Shown piece by piece: positions 1 through 12,645 of a stretch of 64,000 nt of DNA (the first letter of the stretch is position 1; the number at the start of each line of letters is the position of its first letter). A model generated the notes under the pieces. The model did not search any database. It was given only the letters and a program-made list of their open reading frames with translations, and was not told the origin of the DNA. The position numbers were made by a program, and so were the translations under genes. Source of the stretch: Alternaria dauci. Its lineage: Eukaryota > Ascomycota > Dothideomycetes > Pleosporales > Pleosporaceae. The DNA is taken from positions 3,038,001 through 3,102,000 of the forward strand of contig NC_091272.1 in NCBI RefSeq assembly GCF_042100115.1, in the 5' to 3' direction.

Positions 1-360
1 GAATTTTCAAGTCTCATATCGGCGGCGTTTGATACGTTTTCGAGACCGAACGGACTTTGGCGTTTCTATGGATGCGTGAATTCTCTGTCAATATATCTGT
101 GAGGCAGGATGTGTATCATGTGTCTAAATGCAGTACGATATCGTCTTTCGTTAGTCCCTTGGGATGCTTCACGTCTGTACCGTCATTGGCGTTTCTAGGT
201 ACTAAATCGATTCGGTTCACTCCAGTATGCAAAACAGTCGAGCAAAAATAGTGTTCCGTCATTATTACCCTCCAAGAATAGCAATCCTCTGTACATGTAC
301 AAGTTGGTATCTCAAGACGCCCAAAGTAAACATGTCTGTTCAGACGGGACAAACAAAAGA
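1..360. other. Left-edge intergenic sequence
   Basis: No convincing coding sequence is seen here. The short open frames on both strands have no recognisable motif and overlap one another. It is the 3' flank of the short-chain dehydrogenase gene on the minus strand. Confidence 0.5.
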
Positions 361-1293
361 TTACATCTGATACCCATGCTTCACAAACTCCTTCTCCGTC
401 CACTCCCATAACTCGTTTGCAAGTTTATCGTTGCTGAGTATCGCTTGCGTGAACTCCTTGCCATTACCAGCAGACGTGTAGAAAGCACCATTCTTGACCT
501 TGTCCCTGGGCGCCGTGCTGCTCCACAACTGCACTTTGGCGCCATCAGGTATACTAGTCATAAAAGGACTGCACACAAACGAAAGCGCCATTCCTAGCAA
601 TGGCTTCCTGGTCTTCAAATTGTCCCAGATACCCGTGTTGACGACGCCGGGATGCAGAGCAATGGACATGATGTTTGGGTATTTCTGTGCGCAGACCTTG
701 CTAAAGAGATAGTTTGCTAGTTTCGACTGGCCGTAGCGAGCCACGGTGTTGATGTCCTCGGCGGATGTCATGAGGGTAGAGAACTTGATTCCTTCTTCGG
801 GTGCTTGCTTGAAGAGTTCGGAGCTGAGGTTGATGATGCGGACATCGCTGTTTGGTTGCTCGGCGGTTTTCTGCAGCAGTGGCATGAGGAGCCGGGTGAA
901 GAGTGTGCATCCCATGTAATTGGTACCGAATTGGATCTCGTAGCCGTCGCTGGTCACGCTTGCGGGGTTTCCGCTGGTTCCGGCATTGTTCATCAGGATG
1001 TCGAGCCGTGTGTTCTCGGCCAGGATACGATCCGCGGCTTGCTTGACGGACGCCAGAGATGCAGTGTCCAGCTCGAGGTAATGTATCTTTCCCTTTGCGA
1101 CGGGGACTTGTTGTTCAATCTCTTCGATGGCGGCATTGCCTCGCTTGCTGGTTCGGGCGGCGAGATAGACTTTATCGGGGTTGTGCTTGACAAACTGGAG
1201 GACGCTCTCTTTTCCGAGACCACTGCTGCCGCCTGTCACGATAATCGTCTTTCCCGACAGATCAGGAATGTCCTTTTCGGGATTGAAAACCAT
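361..1293 (-). CDS. Short-chain dehydrogenase/reductase (retinol dehydrogenase-like)
   Basis: A single uninterrupted frame encodes 310 residues, the usual length for a classical SDR. The N-terminus carries the nucleotide-binding motif TGGSSGLG (about residues 20-27). An NNAG motif follows near residue 100. The catalytic Y-x3-K is seen as YGQSKLAN near residue 187, with a PG motif (LHPGVV) after it. The family transfers hydride between NAD(P)H and alcohol or carbonyl substrates. The short-N-terminus layout resembles the retinol dehydrogenase/WW-oxidoreductase-like fungal SDRs, most of which have unknown substrates. No signal peptide or membrane segment is obvious, so a cytosolic enzyme is likely. 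The gene stands alone, divergent from the Ser/Pro-rich gene 2.4 kb away, and nothing nearby suggests a pathway. The family call is firm and the substrate unknown. Confidence 0.93.
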   Translation of the reverse strand: MVFNPEKDIPDLSGKTIIVTGGSSGLGKESVLQFVKHNPDKVYLAARTSKRGNAAIEEIEQQVPVAKGKIHYLELDTASLASVKQAADRILAENTRLDILMNNAGTSGNPASVTSDGYEIQFGTNYMGCTLFTRLLMPLLQKTAEQPNSDVRIINLSSELFKQAPEEGIKFSTLMTSAEDINTVARYGQSKLANYLFSKVCAQKYPNIMSIALHPGVVNTGIWDNLKTRKPLLGMALSFVCSPFMTSIPDGAKVQLWSSTAPRDKVKNGAFYTSAGNGKEFTQAILSNDKLANELWEWTEKEFVKHGYQM

Positions 1294-3698
1294 GTTGAGG
1301 GTTGGCGGTAGGTAGTAACTTGTGCGGAGTGGTGAATTGTCAGATTCCTGAAGACAATGGCTGAGCAGAAAAGATTAGCTGTTGTCAAATACTGATAGTT
1401 GCGTGGTGTAGTTGGGCGGTGAGGACGGAAGTGGTGCTAACCTTATATACTTGCTTTCAAACACGACAACGGTAGACGCCGCTGTTACCACTTCGCAGTT
1501 TTGGTCCGAAAATTGGCAATTACAACCTAAACTGGAAGACCTGGTTGATCCATGGGACAAAAGCCACAAGAGAAATCCAATTAGTGGTCCTGTCGGTCTG
1601 TTGATAGAGTTTCGGCTAGACTCGTCGCCGATCGGGCGAAGGTGTCTCCGCTATTCTTCTCTCCATAGACATGACCGTCGTTCGGTACGGTAGTTCTTGT
1701 GGTCAGCTTGCGCTTGAGGCATGTGATGGCTGGAAGGTTCACTAGTATCCTCCTTCCCGTCGGTTGAGGCGCGCATTGTAACGACGCGCCAGCTCGCCAA
1801 GTCATGATCGAAACCATACAAAAACCAAGGTTTCTTACATTACATGTTTGGGGACGGCCATTCCATCAGCCTCGACATGCATACAAAGTCATTACAAACC
1901 TGGGAAGATTACTGAACAAATTCTCTCCGGACGCTCTTCGGAGCCCCCGCAATTCTCTCCCAATGCCCGCATGGACACTTTGTGAGTTGCTTGATTAGTA
2001 AACACTCTCGCGCTATCTAGAAGAGACGTTGATAAGTATTGGAGAACCTCGCTGATAAATCTTAGCTATGCGCGCCAAAATAGGTGCATACGATTTGGAT
2101 GCATGACCTACATGTGTTGCTATTTTGAACAGCAAGCAGTCTGTTGACTTGCTTTCCCGTGCCACCCTTTACAGAGGACGACGACACCCATACGACTCAC
2201 GGCACAAAATTATCATGAGAGACTCGCGCAAGTACGAAAATGAGAAGAAATGAGCACGCGTGTTGTGCAGCACACGAGTAAGGAGAAAGCGACCAACAGC
2301 AAGAGCCGAATGTGACCTCGAGTCCGTTGTGATCTTCGCATGTGTTGCCAGACGGTGGCCAGAATGAAGAGGAGAGATATTGCTGATCAGAAGGATATCA
2401 GGTTCGCGATTCCAACCTGCGATGCGCTTCTCCTAAGAGGTAAACCGTGTCTCCCTAACATTTGAAGGCTGACCAGGCTAGGTAGTACATCGGTCGCTAA
2501 TACACCTCGCAAGACTCTGCATTTGACACGCGTCTTCGTGTGCACTCGAGCATAGTGCGACGGCCAGCATCAAATTGTGCTTCAAAGGTTCGAGAACGGT
2601 CGTTCGATTGTTCGCACGGTGAGCTTGCGAAGCGGCGTATCGGCACGCTACGCGAGTATGCCCAGGTGCTGTGGGGTATGGCAGGTAAGATGCTTACACT
2701 CGCCTTCGGTATATCCTCTGGATTGAGGATACACAGATGGGATGTGTTTTACATGTACGGAATATTAGCCGCCTACACAGCACTGCGCGAGTGCCTGAGG
2801 CAAGGCCGTTAGGTCTTGTTTCAATCTTCCGTCGCGCGTATACATGCCTGGCTCTGATTAGGAAGGCGGCGAGACCTCGCGCGCAATCTCTGGGTATTTC
2901 CGAGACGTCGCGCCGTTATTCATGGTGTGTTGGGGCCTCATTTCCCGACGATCACAGGCGGGCGAGCACTTGGTGCTTCACCGCAGCCAAGTGCCGCCGT
3001 GCTTGCCGTTGTACCTGTGTGTGTCTCTTAGAAGGAGGTCTCGTATCGCACGAATACACCTCAGCTCTGTCGTCTCGTAGCACATTGAGTTGTGGGCAGC
3101 CTTGACTGCTGGACAATCTTACCACGGCCAGTGATGTCGGTCAGATCCTCTTGGCGGCGGATCGCGAAATTGCTCCTCGGCCCAGCGTCATCTTGAAACC
3201 AGGTTTGTGCTTATCCACAACTTCTTAGCCCTGCAGCATTTGTCGCTTGTTCCCCCGGCATCGCTACCCTGCAAACACATTTACGAGGTTATCCTGACAA
3301 TGTTCATGGGTATTGTTGGCGTGGCAAGCCGTGCAGCCAATCGAATTCACCCATCTCACACAATGTGCATTACCCTGACCCTGGTCTCGTGACGGGTTCT
3401 CGACTCTGCAATTTCTCTCAGACGCGCAAAAGTGGATTGATGATTGCCGCTGGTATGATGACAGCGATGTGTGGAGGCGCCAGGTTCGTTTCCTGGCGGA
3501 CCGGTGGTGATACTTGCGCAAATCCCTCCGTTCTTTGCATCTCTTCTTCTTCCAACCTTCCCACGACTGTGTCGCGGCCTGTTCCATCTTTCTGGCTCGA
3601 TAGAGCCGTCCATTCCTTTACGCGTGCGCTCATATCTTCTAGTCTTTCCTTCAACCTCAATTTACCTTTCCGATACTCTAACGAACTTGAAACTCAAG
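1294..3698. other. Long divergent intergenic region
   Basis: About 2.4 kb separates the minus-strand dehydrogenase from the plus-strand Ser/Pro-rich gene. Open frames of 60 to 145 codons occur on both strands but are rich in Arg, Cys and Ser, show no family motif and contradict each other. A pyrimidine-rich stretch at about 3525-3565 is typical of fungal core promoters and fits the start at 3699. No RNA gene or repeat was recognised. Confidence 0.45.
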
Positions 3699-5793
3699 AT
3701 GCCCGGGATGCTTACAAGGTCGAAATCACTGAGGTTTCTAAGAAACAATCGCAGGGACGCCACGGAGCAAGACAATGGGGTCTCAATGCCGCCCGTTAAG
3801 GGTCCTCAAACAGACTTTGACAAATACAAGGCAGCGACTTCCGATTCGAGGACTGAAGGAAATCTAGGAGTTCCGGACATGGCAAAACGGCCAAGCACGT
3901 CAGGTGGACCTGGAGAGCGTCCACCCATGTTCCATAAGAAAACAAATCCTGTACCATCGATCTATTCTCAGGACCATATCCATTCCTTTCAATCGCCTAC
4001 CACTTCGACAACTGTACTCTACAGTCCGGACGCCACGAAAGAGCAGGGAGTAATTGGTATCGCTCTTGGGTCGCCTACCTCCAGCACACACTGGAAAGCG
4101 TCGTCTCAGGTGGCGATATCAACAATAGATCCCAAGTTTCCTGGTTCTCCAATGGCGATGCTCAGCCAACCCAACGAGTCCTCGGTTTCCCTGACCAGCC
4201 GCCCAGAGGCATCAAAATCGAAACTCAGTCGATGGAAGTCGTTATTCCGTAAAGCACCTCCACCGCCAACGGAAAAACCCTCCTTCTATCAGCTGGCGCA
4301 GACCGTTACTGCAACACCTCGCGCAGACAGCCACCATGATGACGAAGCACTCGAGCCTCAGGCATCTCCATCAGAGGAAAAGGAGAGGGATAAACTGCGC
4401 AGCGTGTCCCCGCCTACCTACCGGCCCAACATCAGAGCATCACGCAAATGGGCACCAGGGGAGTTTGATCCGCCTCAATCGCCGCCAGAGACATCTGCAA
4501 CCAGGGAACGGGCAGTAACGCTCGGAAGTGTCCCAGCACAAGGACCTAAAAAGTCCATGCAACGTTCTTTTACAACGCCAGATCTAGGAGAGCGAGACAT
4601 GCTAGACGACGCCCCACCTGTGCCACAGGTTGATGTGTCGAAAACCAACAGTAACGCGGCACCGCAAGGTCTGACCAAGTCTGCTGACGATGGTGGGCCT
4701 CTTCTTGACGTCAGTCTTCCCGACATAACGATGGAGAGATACAGTGTCATGTTCGGAAACCTTTTGCAGTCAGACCCTAGCCGATCATCCCTCTTGGCAC
4801 GGCGACAAGGGAACGCTGAGAAGGTCAAGCCATTGCAGGAGTTGTCAGCAGCGGTATGTACTCCAGGGGTTGGGCCACATCGGACCTCAGCTAATAGCAC
4901 ATTAGGACAAGACAAACAACGAGACTACTGCAGATTACGGTCTTCAACGCAGTGTAACGTCGCCTACTCCAGCGTCTAGTTCACCACGACTCTCACTCTT
5001 CCCCTGCGCCAACCCGAACCGCGCTCCATCACCTCTCGCTGGATCCATCATGAACCGCAGTAGGAAGGATCTCAAACGATCTAGAACAATGCCCACGAAA
5101 ACTCCACTTCAGCAATCCTTTGCGCAAAATGCAGAGAATCCAACGATACAGATTGATTCTGCAAAACTGATGCCTGCCGCATCTCCGTACCTGCAGCCAT
5201 CGTTGACCCCTACTTCGATCCGCAGCTTCGAGTCAGAGGCCGAATCAATCACAATCATAGTTGCTCAGACATCACCGGCTCGTCCCAAACCCATCAAGGT
5301 ACATATCGATGAGCGAGAGCCCGAGTGGGAGATTTGCTCCAAGCCAAACAAGGCTGAAAGAAGTGAGAGTCTGATGCCCAACAGTGTGCCAGGCACCCCA
5401 CTTTCACGCTCTCCTTCACAGAAACAGCCAAGAGTCACGAAACTCAGCGCCCTCTCATCACACCCGGCCTCGGCTCCCCTCGATGCGCCCTCGCCTCTCC
5501 AGCGATTGCAGAGTCTATCAACTCCACCGCATTCTGCCAGCAGACTTGGTGAGAAGCGTGCAGAGATTCAAGCGAGAAGAAGGGAAGGAAGGACGGAAGA
5601 AGTCGCTGTGGCGAAAGCCATGGTCGGCGTTGCCAGGAGTGTATCTGTCAGCAGAACAAACAGCCCAAGAGCTATAGTTCGTACCATGACAAGTCCACAT
5701 GAGGATCGCGTTGTGGACCGATTGGCTCTGACGCCTACGATGGTGGAAGTCAGGAATCGAAAGAGCCAGAGAGTGCAACTCGAGGATGCCTAG
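3699..5793 (+). CDS. Ser/Pro-rich, probably disordered protein of unknown function
   Basis: Two exons, 3699-4853 and 4906-5793, join in phase 0 across a 52-base intron (GTATGT donor, CTAATA branch, TTAG acceptor) and give 680 residues. The ATG at 3699 (MPGMLTRSKS) is chosen because it begins a basic segment and follows a pyrimidine-rich leader. The frame is open further upstream, to an ATG at 3471, but that stretch reads like promoter. The protein is dominated by Ser, Pro, Thr and charged residues. It has basic patches (for example LSRWKSLFRK) and many S/T-P sites, so it is probably phosphorylated and unstructured. No enzymatic domain or membrane segment is seen. It may be a cell-cycle or cytoskeletal regulator, but that is speculation. 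The exon join is well supported because both sides keep the same composition. Confidence 0.8.
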
Positions 5794-7460
5794 ACTTTGT
5801 GTCTTTCTTCACTTCTTAAAACTCCTTTTTTTTTCAACCCGAACTTTTTTTCATATGTCTGTCAACGTTGACTCGCGTTTCCAGCGATCGGGACTTGGTG
5901 TTCCTCTGGCGTTGCGCGCTGACACAGTCTGAGTTGCACATGCACTCGCCTGTCATTTGGGTTCATGCGGTGTGTTTCTTGTAAGCGGGGGTCGTTCTGG
6001 TTGCATTCTCTAGGAGATCCATGGGCTTCCTTGTGTTCATATATATAGGGATAAGAATGATCCTAGACATACTGCTGGTCGGTTTGAAGGAGCTAGATGG
6101 AAAGAACTGGTGTTAGGCGGAAAAATGGCATACCGCTGAAAAGCCTCCAGGCTTTTGAATGATACTTTCTGGCTTGCACCAATACGTCCATTGCTACTGC
6201 GTTGCTTACTGCAGCTTGAGAGCAGCTTGAGAGCTTCAGACTACTACTGTCTAAGGCTGTGTGATCGAAATCCGAGTTCCTAGAATGGGGCCAACCGGTG
6301 AACTCCACGGATGAACTGCATGCCTTGCTCTGGGAAAAATGTCAGCTTTACGCGGATAAATTCCTTACAGGTGTGGATTGGTGTCGGGTGTATCAATTTA
6401 AGAGAACATCCTTCTGTATACCTAGATCATGGCGGTAACTCGTCTCGGAATCTCAATAGGGCACATGTGCGACGTGGTGGCCATGGCGCGAACGACCCCG
6501 CTCGCGACATCCCGCGACAGCGCGACAGGCGAGAAGGCGCACTCTCATCTCCTCTCGCCCGTCCATACCAAGCTTCAATGGGAGTCACCAAGCTCCAGCC
6601 TTTTGCCCCCAGAACCTGAACCTCACGCGCAGCATTATGTTCGTTCTATACAAAGATGGACTTGGGGCGACTTCGAGGAGCGCAGGCCATCATCAGTCCC
6701 ACCTCTTTACTAGCAAACCTCAAGCCACCTCCAGTACGATAAGCCATCCTGCTAAGGACACAGTACATCTATTGGATTTCCAGCCGTACTAGTCGCAAAC
6801 ATGATTGCAAGAGAGCCATCGGCCAAGTCTTCCGTGCTGTGTGATACATGATGCCATTCGCTTTCAGGTTAGGCGACACCACACAGCCTGCCTGGCGCTA
6901 CAGCCACAGTTCCGTCATTGGAGAGACCTCCCCAGATAGCACAGTGGCCGCTGCACCTCGGTCAAGCAATACTGTCGCCTACTGCTGGCTCACCCAAGGC
7001 CTAGCCTAATGTACACAGCGGTCGCATGCCATCCATCCTGGCTCGAGTGAGGCTGAGTACCAACGACATGGGACCCTCTCCAACCTTCCGCGCAGCTTCC
7101 CTTCTAGCTTTACAATCATCTCACTTTGTTCCAGCATCAGTGTTCTTGATCTAGACAGAATCGTCCCCACGCGACGGCTCGACGCCTAGCTCTGCTTGCT
7201 CTCGCGCTGATCAAGCAAGTACCCTGGAAGGCTTACCACCGCACACGACTGGATACTCTCTCAGGCTTAGTGAACCTGGTCTTCGAAAGTCCGCCGGAAC
7301 TGCCAGTTTGGCAACCACTCGGCCTTGACTCTCTTCGACTCGACGAATAGGATTCCCAATCCAAGGCTACGCGCCAATGGTATTGGCACGAGCTGGACGC
7401 GCTGTCTAGCCAATCCACAAAATCCAACGACTGCAGCAGTGGGAAACAAGCATTTTGAGG
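5794..7460. other. Intergenic region with no recognised gene
   Basis: About 1.7 kb between two plus-strand genes. It begins with T-rich tracts (around 5826-5850), likely part of the 3' untranslated region of the upstream gene. The open frames present are short and show no motif. The only repeat noticed is a small tandem duplication at 6211-6232. Confidence 0.45.
6211..6232 (+). repeat. Two-copy 11-bp tandem repeat
   Basis: The unit GCAGCTTGAGA occurs twice back to back in intergenic sequence. It is probably a simple replication slippage product with no known role. Confidence 0.7.
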
Positions 7461-9994
7461 ATGTCCGGTCTTGAAGTAAGTTGATATCTTGCGTCCTTGA
7501 CATCGTTCTGCAGCTCTATATATATCCTTTCCAGCCTCTGAACTGGGCACACGAATACTCAATGTTCACGAAGAACAGCCTCACTCTTTGGCTGTTGCTT
7601 ACTGTCACCTAGATTGTCGCAGCGGTTTCCGCTGTGGTGTCTGCCTTCCATGGTGGATCAGAGCTGCTCAAACTTGTCAAGCAGAAGCGTCGCGCTCGTA
7701 AAGCCCTCAACCAAGCTCAACAAGACTGGCAAGAGGAGCAGCTACAAGCTTCTTTGGTGGCAGGGGAGCAACAGATTGATCTACGGTACAAACAAGATCA
7801 AAGAGAGCTAGGCGACTACGTTCGCATAGGAGATGGTGAGTTTTGTGATAGAGGGGCGTTCAGCAGGCTCCAGGGCTGACGTTTACGCAGATACTGCTCG
7901 AGAGCGCCTTTACCACATAGGATTCATGCTACAGGCTCAGATCATCAATAGCTTACAGCAAGCTGCTACGAAGTAAGTAGTACGCCAATCCTTTATTGGT
8001 GTAATGCTAATATTCTACATCCAGTGGAGTCTTACCTCTCAATTTACATATTTTACACGAAGCCTCGATCACGAAACGAACAGAGACACTGACGACACTG
8101 GACGAATTGAAGCAGAGAATATACATAGCCAGGCCTATCGTGCGGCAATTGTGGCCGCTTGGGGAGGACCATACGGGCGCAACTATGCGGACCGCGCAAG
8201 CGCATGATTACGGCAAGATCCACCAACTATCGGACAACTACCCTGCCGCAGCTCTCCTTTCACAAATGGATCCCGGAGGCACGGGACATACTTTGGCCGA
8301 CTATTGCACGAACAAAGCTGCCAGAGATACGTCGAGCAGCTCTCGGCTGGCCTACACTCCTGCTCAAGCTGCAGATCCGGACTTCACTTTAGCTTTGGAT
8401 GGACTCCGCCCTAGCGACCGTGCATCTATTCTGAGAGATATCCAACACATGATAAGTTCTTATCAAGGACTCAGTGTTGAGAACGAGCAAAGATCACCAG
8501 GAGGCCATTTGCATAGCGGAGGCCATCCTGCCAGACGCGATACCCTGACCATGCTCAATGACAGAGAATTATATGATGAAGCGATGAAAGAGAAAGACCG
8601 GACCCTACCCCAACGTCCCTATGGTCCGTTGTTCAATCAAACCTCTCCCATAAACAGTCCATATCCCCAGACACAAACGAAAACGAAATCACTACATCCT
8701 CGATGGTCGGACGCCTCTAGCTCAGCGCAGTCAAATGCGGCTTCCCTCGGTCGCAACAGTTCCAATTCATCGCAGGGTGATCATGGCCGGCCTCCAATGT
8801 CGTTATACGATCAACATGATGAAACCTATAGAGGCTCACCGTATGCGTCTCCCTATACAACTGCAGAAGACAGATATACACCATCACCTATTGCACCACT
8901 GGCACCGCTACGTCCTCAAACTAATGTGGCATCGACCACTTCTCCCAAGAATGACGCGGAAACACCAACACATATGCCCTGGCCCGGATCGCGACAGCAC
9001 CGAGATTCTTCCCCTCCGCTGCAGCCTATGTCACCAGTACAATATAACCCATTACAGCCATACAACGTGCCGAACGAAGAGGATGATGTGGACATTAGTA
9101 AACCAACACACCCTCAGTATTACGTGACACCTCCAACAGAACGTGGTACATCTAGTTTACGCAGTAACAGCGATTCCCAAACGACTGCGTATGCTCCCCT
9201 GAACGCAGCTTCTCCTTCTTCGGCGCTAGGGTCTACAGCTGTCTTCCGCCCTCGACACGCTAGCATCACGCCCTCTATCGCCTCGTCCGACAGTAATAAT
9301 TCTGCTCCGATCGGTATCCTTCCAGGCCATCGTATGCGCAACAGCATCAGATCCGATACTATACAGGGCGGACCTGCTGGCGGAGAAAGAATGATGAATG
9401 GCCGCCCGAACAAGGACAACGATTATTGGGGGTTCTGTAAAGGTGCCTGGGCTGTAAGAGAGGACCCAAAGAAGGGCATCACCGTTCGCACTCAGCCCAT
9501 GGGTTACTATAATACAAAACAAACCTGGGGCTGTAAATCATGGTAGGTTATGACTGTACGAAATGCTTGCAAGACATACACTGACTTGGTACCTCTACAT
9601 TTGCAGCACCTTCACAGGTGACGTCTTCACTGCCCCGCATCCCACCAAGAAGGGCAAAACTGTCGAAATTGTGGACCCCCGAGTCAAGATCTCCATGTCG
9701 GGAATACGTTATCGATGGATCTTCCTTGCCAAGTCCCATGTTAAGAAGAAAGCATCAGACCCTAGCTCGAATGACGACAATTTTGGCTGTGTGCTTTGCC
9801 TAGCACAGGACAAGGTAACGGGGGTTTATGGCGGCGTAGAAACATTGATGAATCATATCGCGCTTACGCACGTGGCGGACATGAGTGAGCAGACAAGGAA
9901 GAAGGTCAACTGTATTTTGGGCAGAGTGGCAAAGTGCGATGAGGAGTTTGACATCAACATACCAATTTTCAAAGAGGCGGAGCTTCCCGGTTAA
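7461..9994 (+). CDS. Uncharacterised protein with STAND-like N-terminus and C-terminal Cys/His motif
   Basis: Five exons (7461-7475, 7613-7835, 7891-7972, 8025-9542, 9607-9994) give 741 residues in a continuous frame. The first exon is only five codons (MSGLE). It joins IVAAVSAVVSAF, and together they resemble the N-terminus common to many fungal NACHT/STAND and ankyrin proteins. A charged, probably coiled-coil segment follows (about residues 25-65). Next comes a long Ser/Pro/Gln-rich region (about 200-560). The C-terminal 150 residues look folded, with C-x2-C near residue 674 followed by H-x4-H, a possible zinc-binding motif. No ATPase or ankyrin domain is present, so it is not a complete STAND receptor. 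All internal joins keep phase. Function is unknown. The short first exon is the least certain part. Confidence 0.78.
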
Positions 9995-10243
9995 GATAAC
10001 CGGGCTTGAATCTTGGTTCAGGAGAAAGAACGGCGTTCCGGGGATGTGTATGTGAGGATACCCTTGTTTGATTGTGCTACAATGTAACCTGAGCGTATCA
10101 ACTGCGTCCTGTGTCAATATACTATAGAATCAAAACACTGCGAAGCCCTCTGGGCACGATTTGGACAAACGGCGCTCGTTCAAACAGTTTGATTCATATG
10201 GGTGGATGATGTATTGTGAAATAAAACTGGTGACACGGTAAAT

Positions 10244-12645
10244 CTAGTCCTCAGACAACGACTTGCCTGGCCGCCAGTTCTTATACCGTTCGGCCTCCGC
10301 TGCAATGGTATGAGGAACATGCTGCTGTAGCGCCTGCTCAAAGTGCCGCATATGCACTTTTGCCTCGCGGCTCGGATCCATTGTGTACTCTGTAATCGCC
10401 AACTCGATAGCAACAGCGCACAATCCACTGATATCCGCTCCACTGCTCCCTTCGGCCCTCTTAGCAACAACATCTAGATCAACGTCCTCTGCGAGCGGCC
10501 TCTTTCGCGTGTGAATCTGCAGGATCTGCTTTCGCGCTTCCTCGGTTGGGAGGCCAATATGAATGTGCGCATCAAAACGGCCTGTGCGGATGAGTGCCGA
10601 GTCGAGAATGTCTGGTCGATTGGTTGCACCAATGATGAAGACATCTTTCAGTGCTTCGATACCGTCCATTTCGTTTAATAGCGTGGTAACGACATTCAGG
10701 CCGCTATCCTGCGTCTTCTCACGCGATTTGCCAATGGAATCGATTTCGTCGAAGAAGATGATGCACGGTTTTGCTGCGCGCGCTCGGCGAAACACATCGC
10801 GGATAGCTCGCTCAGATTCGCCAACGTACATCTTGATGAGTTCGGAACCTTTTACTGCGAGGAAATTTTGTTTGCTCTCTGTTGCGACGGCTTGTGCGAT
10901 CAAAGTCTTTGCGCAACCGGGCGGACCGTAGAGTAGGACACCTTTACGAGACTGAGGTCCACCGAATTTGATGTCGAGGTCAGGATACTAGATTGCAATT
11001 AGTGTTGTGGACATATTGCGGATGTAGACGAAAGAGGAGGCAAACTACATAGAAGACGCTGCAACATGCGAGAAGAATGCACAATTAGAACTTACCTTGA
11101 AAGGACGGATAGTGATGGCCTCAAGCACGGCGCGGACATGATCCAGACCAGCTATATCTGTCCACCTGACCTTTGGAACCTCGAGAATGCTATCCTTTAG
11201 TACCGTCGGTTGAATCTCGCCAAATACAGCGTCAAAGTCCTCTTGACGCACGTAGTCTGTCTGCTCAAGCTTCTCGCCAAACGTAGTTTTCTCCTCTTCG
11301 CCTAGCGACTCGTCTATCTGCTGTTCCCGTCGATCTCTTGCGAGAAGACACAGATCGTGAAGGTCGCGTCCGACGAAGCCGTGTGTGCGCTCTGCTAGTG
11401 CCAGAAAGTCAAGATCTCCAAGTCTGCTAGTAGTGCCCAAGATCTGTCGTAGGATATCCTCTCTCTGCTTGGCATTAGGTGGAAAGAGTTCGAGCTTTGT
11501 CTTGAAGGCTGACGGTGACCGGAGGCTAGTATCAATGTCGTATATGCTGCGTGCTGCTGCCGCGACAACTACTTGGCTGCCACCCAGTTTTGCTAGCTCT
11601 GTCCGCAGCTTATTCACGAGAGAATCAGCTTTGTCGAGGAACCTGTCAAGGTTGTCCAGAAGGATCAAGCTGGGTTGATTTTCACGAGCGTCCTCAAAAG
11701 CATCGGATATTGCCTTTGCCTGTGCCTTTGGTTGCGTATCCGGGTCTACGCGGTACACTTCCTGCCATGGACATTCCGCTAGTCGCTCGAGTAGAAGGCT
11801 TTTGCCAGTTCCTTCAGGACCGTGTAGTAGGAAAGAAGTAGGACCACACAAGCGGAGGTCGCGTTGATGGGGCAGGGTCTTCGTAAGATAAGAGAGGCGT
11901 TTATTTATGGTAGTAAAGTGGCTTGAGAGGCCACCAATTCCATCACACCTGACCTGAAAGTTTTGTGCAGGAGCTCTTGGAGCCTGCTGAGTGGGGACGC
12001 CACCAGTGGTGGTGACTTGAGTAATGAGCTCATCAAAATACACCGCGTACTTTTCAGTCGGATGTGGGTCAATATCTTGCACAGTGACGCGCAGCTTCTG
12101 GCTCTTCTGTTTGAAGCCTTTCTGCTGAACTAGAAAGCTGCATCCTGGGAGAATGATGTCGGAGTCGACTGCTACGCGGGAGTTAGAACTGCTAGCCTAG
12201 AAATATCTATTGACCTACCTAGAGTATGTCGCAGCCAGTAGAGGAGTTGTTCGTTTGAGCTAAACTTGGCAGTCTGGTTCTGAGCATCCGCAAGATTGAT
12301 CTCTACGGACTGGAGAGGCTTCCAGGAGTCGACCTTTTCGATAAAAACAGGATCGTTGAGAGAAAGATGGTATTGATCTCGCAGGAGATCAGACACCTTG
12401 GCAATCGGCTTGTTTCCAGGGTTCGTCTGAGAGGCTAGCCAGGCCACTCCATGCCCTTTGAAACCAGCAGCTGTACTTAGTCGAACGCAGTCACCGTTGA
12501 CAAGCCCCAGCGCTTTTAGTTCTTTTTGCGACAGATGCACACGGAAAGCGCCACCTTCGAGCGCATTGCTAGGTATGCTAGGCGGATTACGCTCCAGCGG
12601 ACGCAAGGTGTAGGACGTTGCCGGACTCATGTTATGACTTCGCAC
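10244..12645 (-). CDS. AFG2-like tandem AAA ATPase with degenerate D1
   Basis: Three exons (12645-12219, 12171-11096, 10987-10244) give about 748 residues, or 743 if the second Met at 12630 is used. The N-terminal 110 residues resemble a CDC48-type double-psi barrel. D1 has a Walker A (GPEGTGKS, about residue 260), but its Walker B reads LLDN instead of DE, and the usual GRF arginine finger is replaced by SAF. D2 is intact: GPPGCAKT near 524, FFDEID near 582, and GRF near 637. The Cys before Ala/Ser-Lys-Thr in the D2 Walker A is characteristic of AFG2/SPATA5/SPATA5L1 proteins, which extract factors from pre-60S ribosomes. Pex1, Pex6 and Rix7 fit less well because their P-loops differ. A role in ribosome maturation is inferred from the family. 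Orthology to yeast Afg2 is not certain because D1 is active there. Confidence 0.8.

Noticed and set aside
2540..3105. Plus-strand frames of 90 and 122 codons in the long gap before the Ser/Pro-rich gene
   Set aside because: Rich in Arg, Cys and Ser with no recognisable domain or splice partner; likely chance frames.
10244..12645. PEX1 or PEX6 identity for the AAA ATPase because of its degenerate D1
   Set aside because: The D2 P-loop GPPGCAKT with its Cys fits AFG2/SPATA5-type proteins. The protein is also shorter than PEX1 and PEX6.
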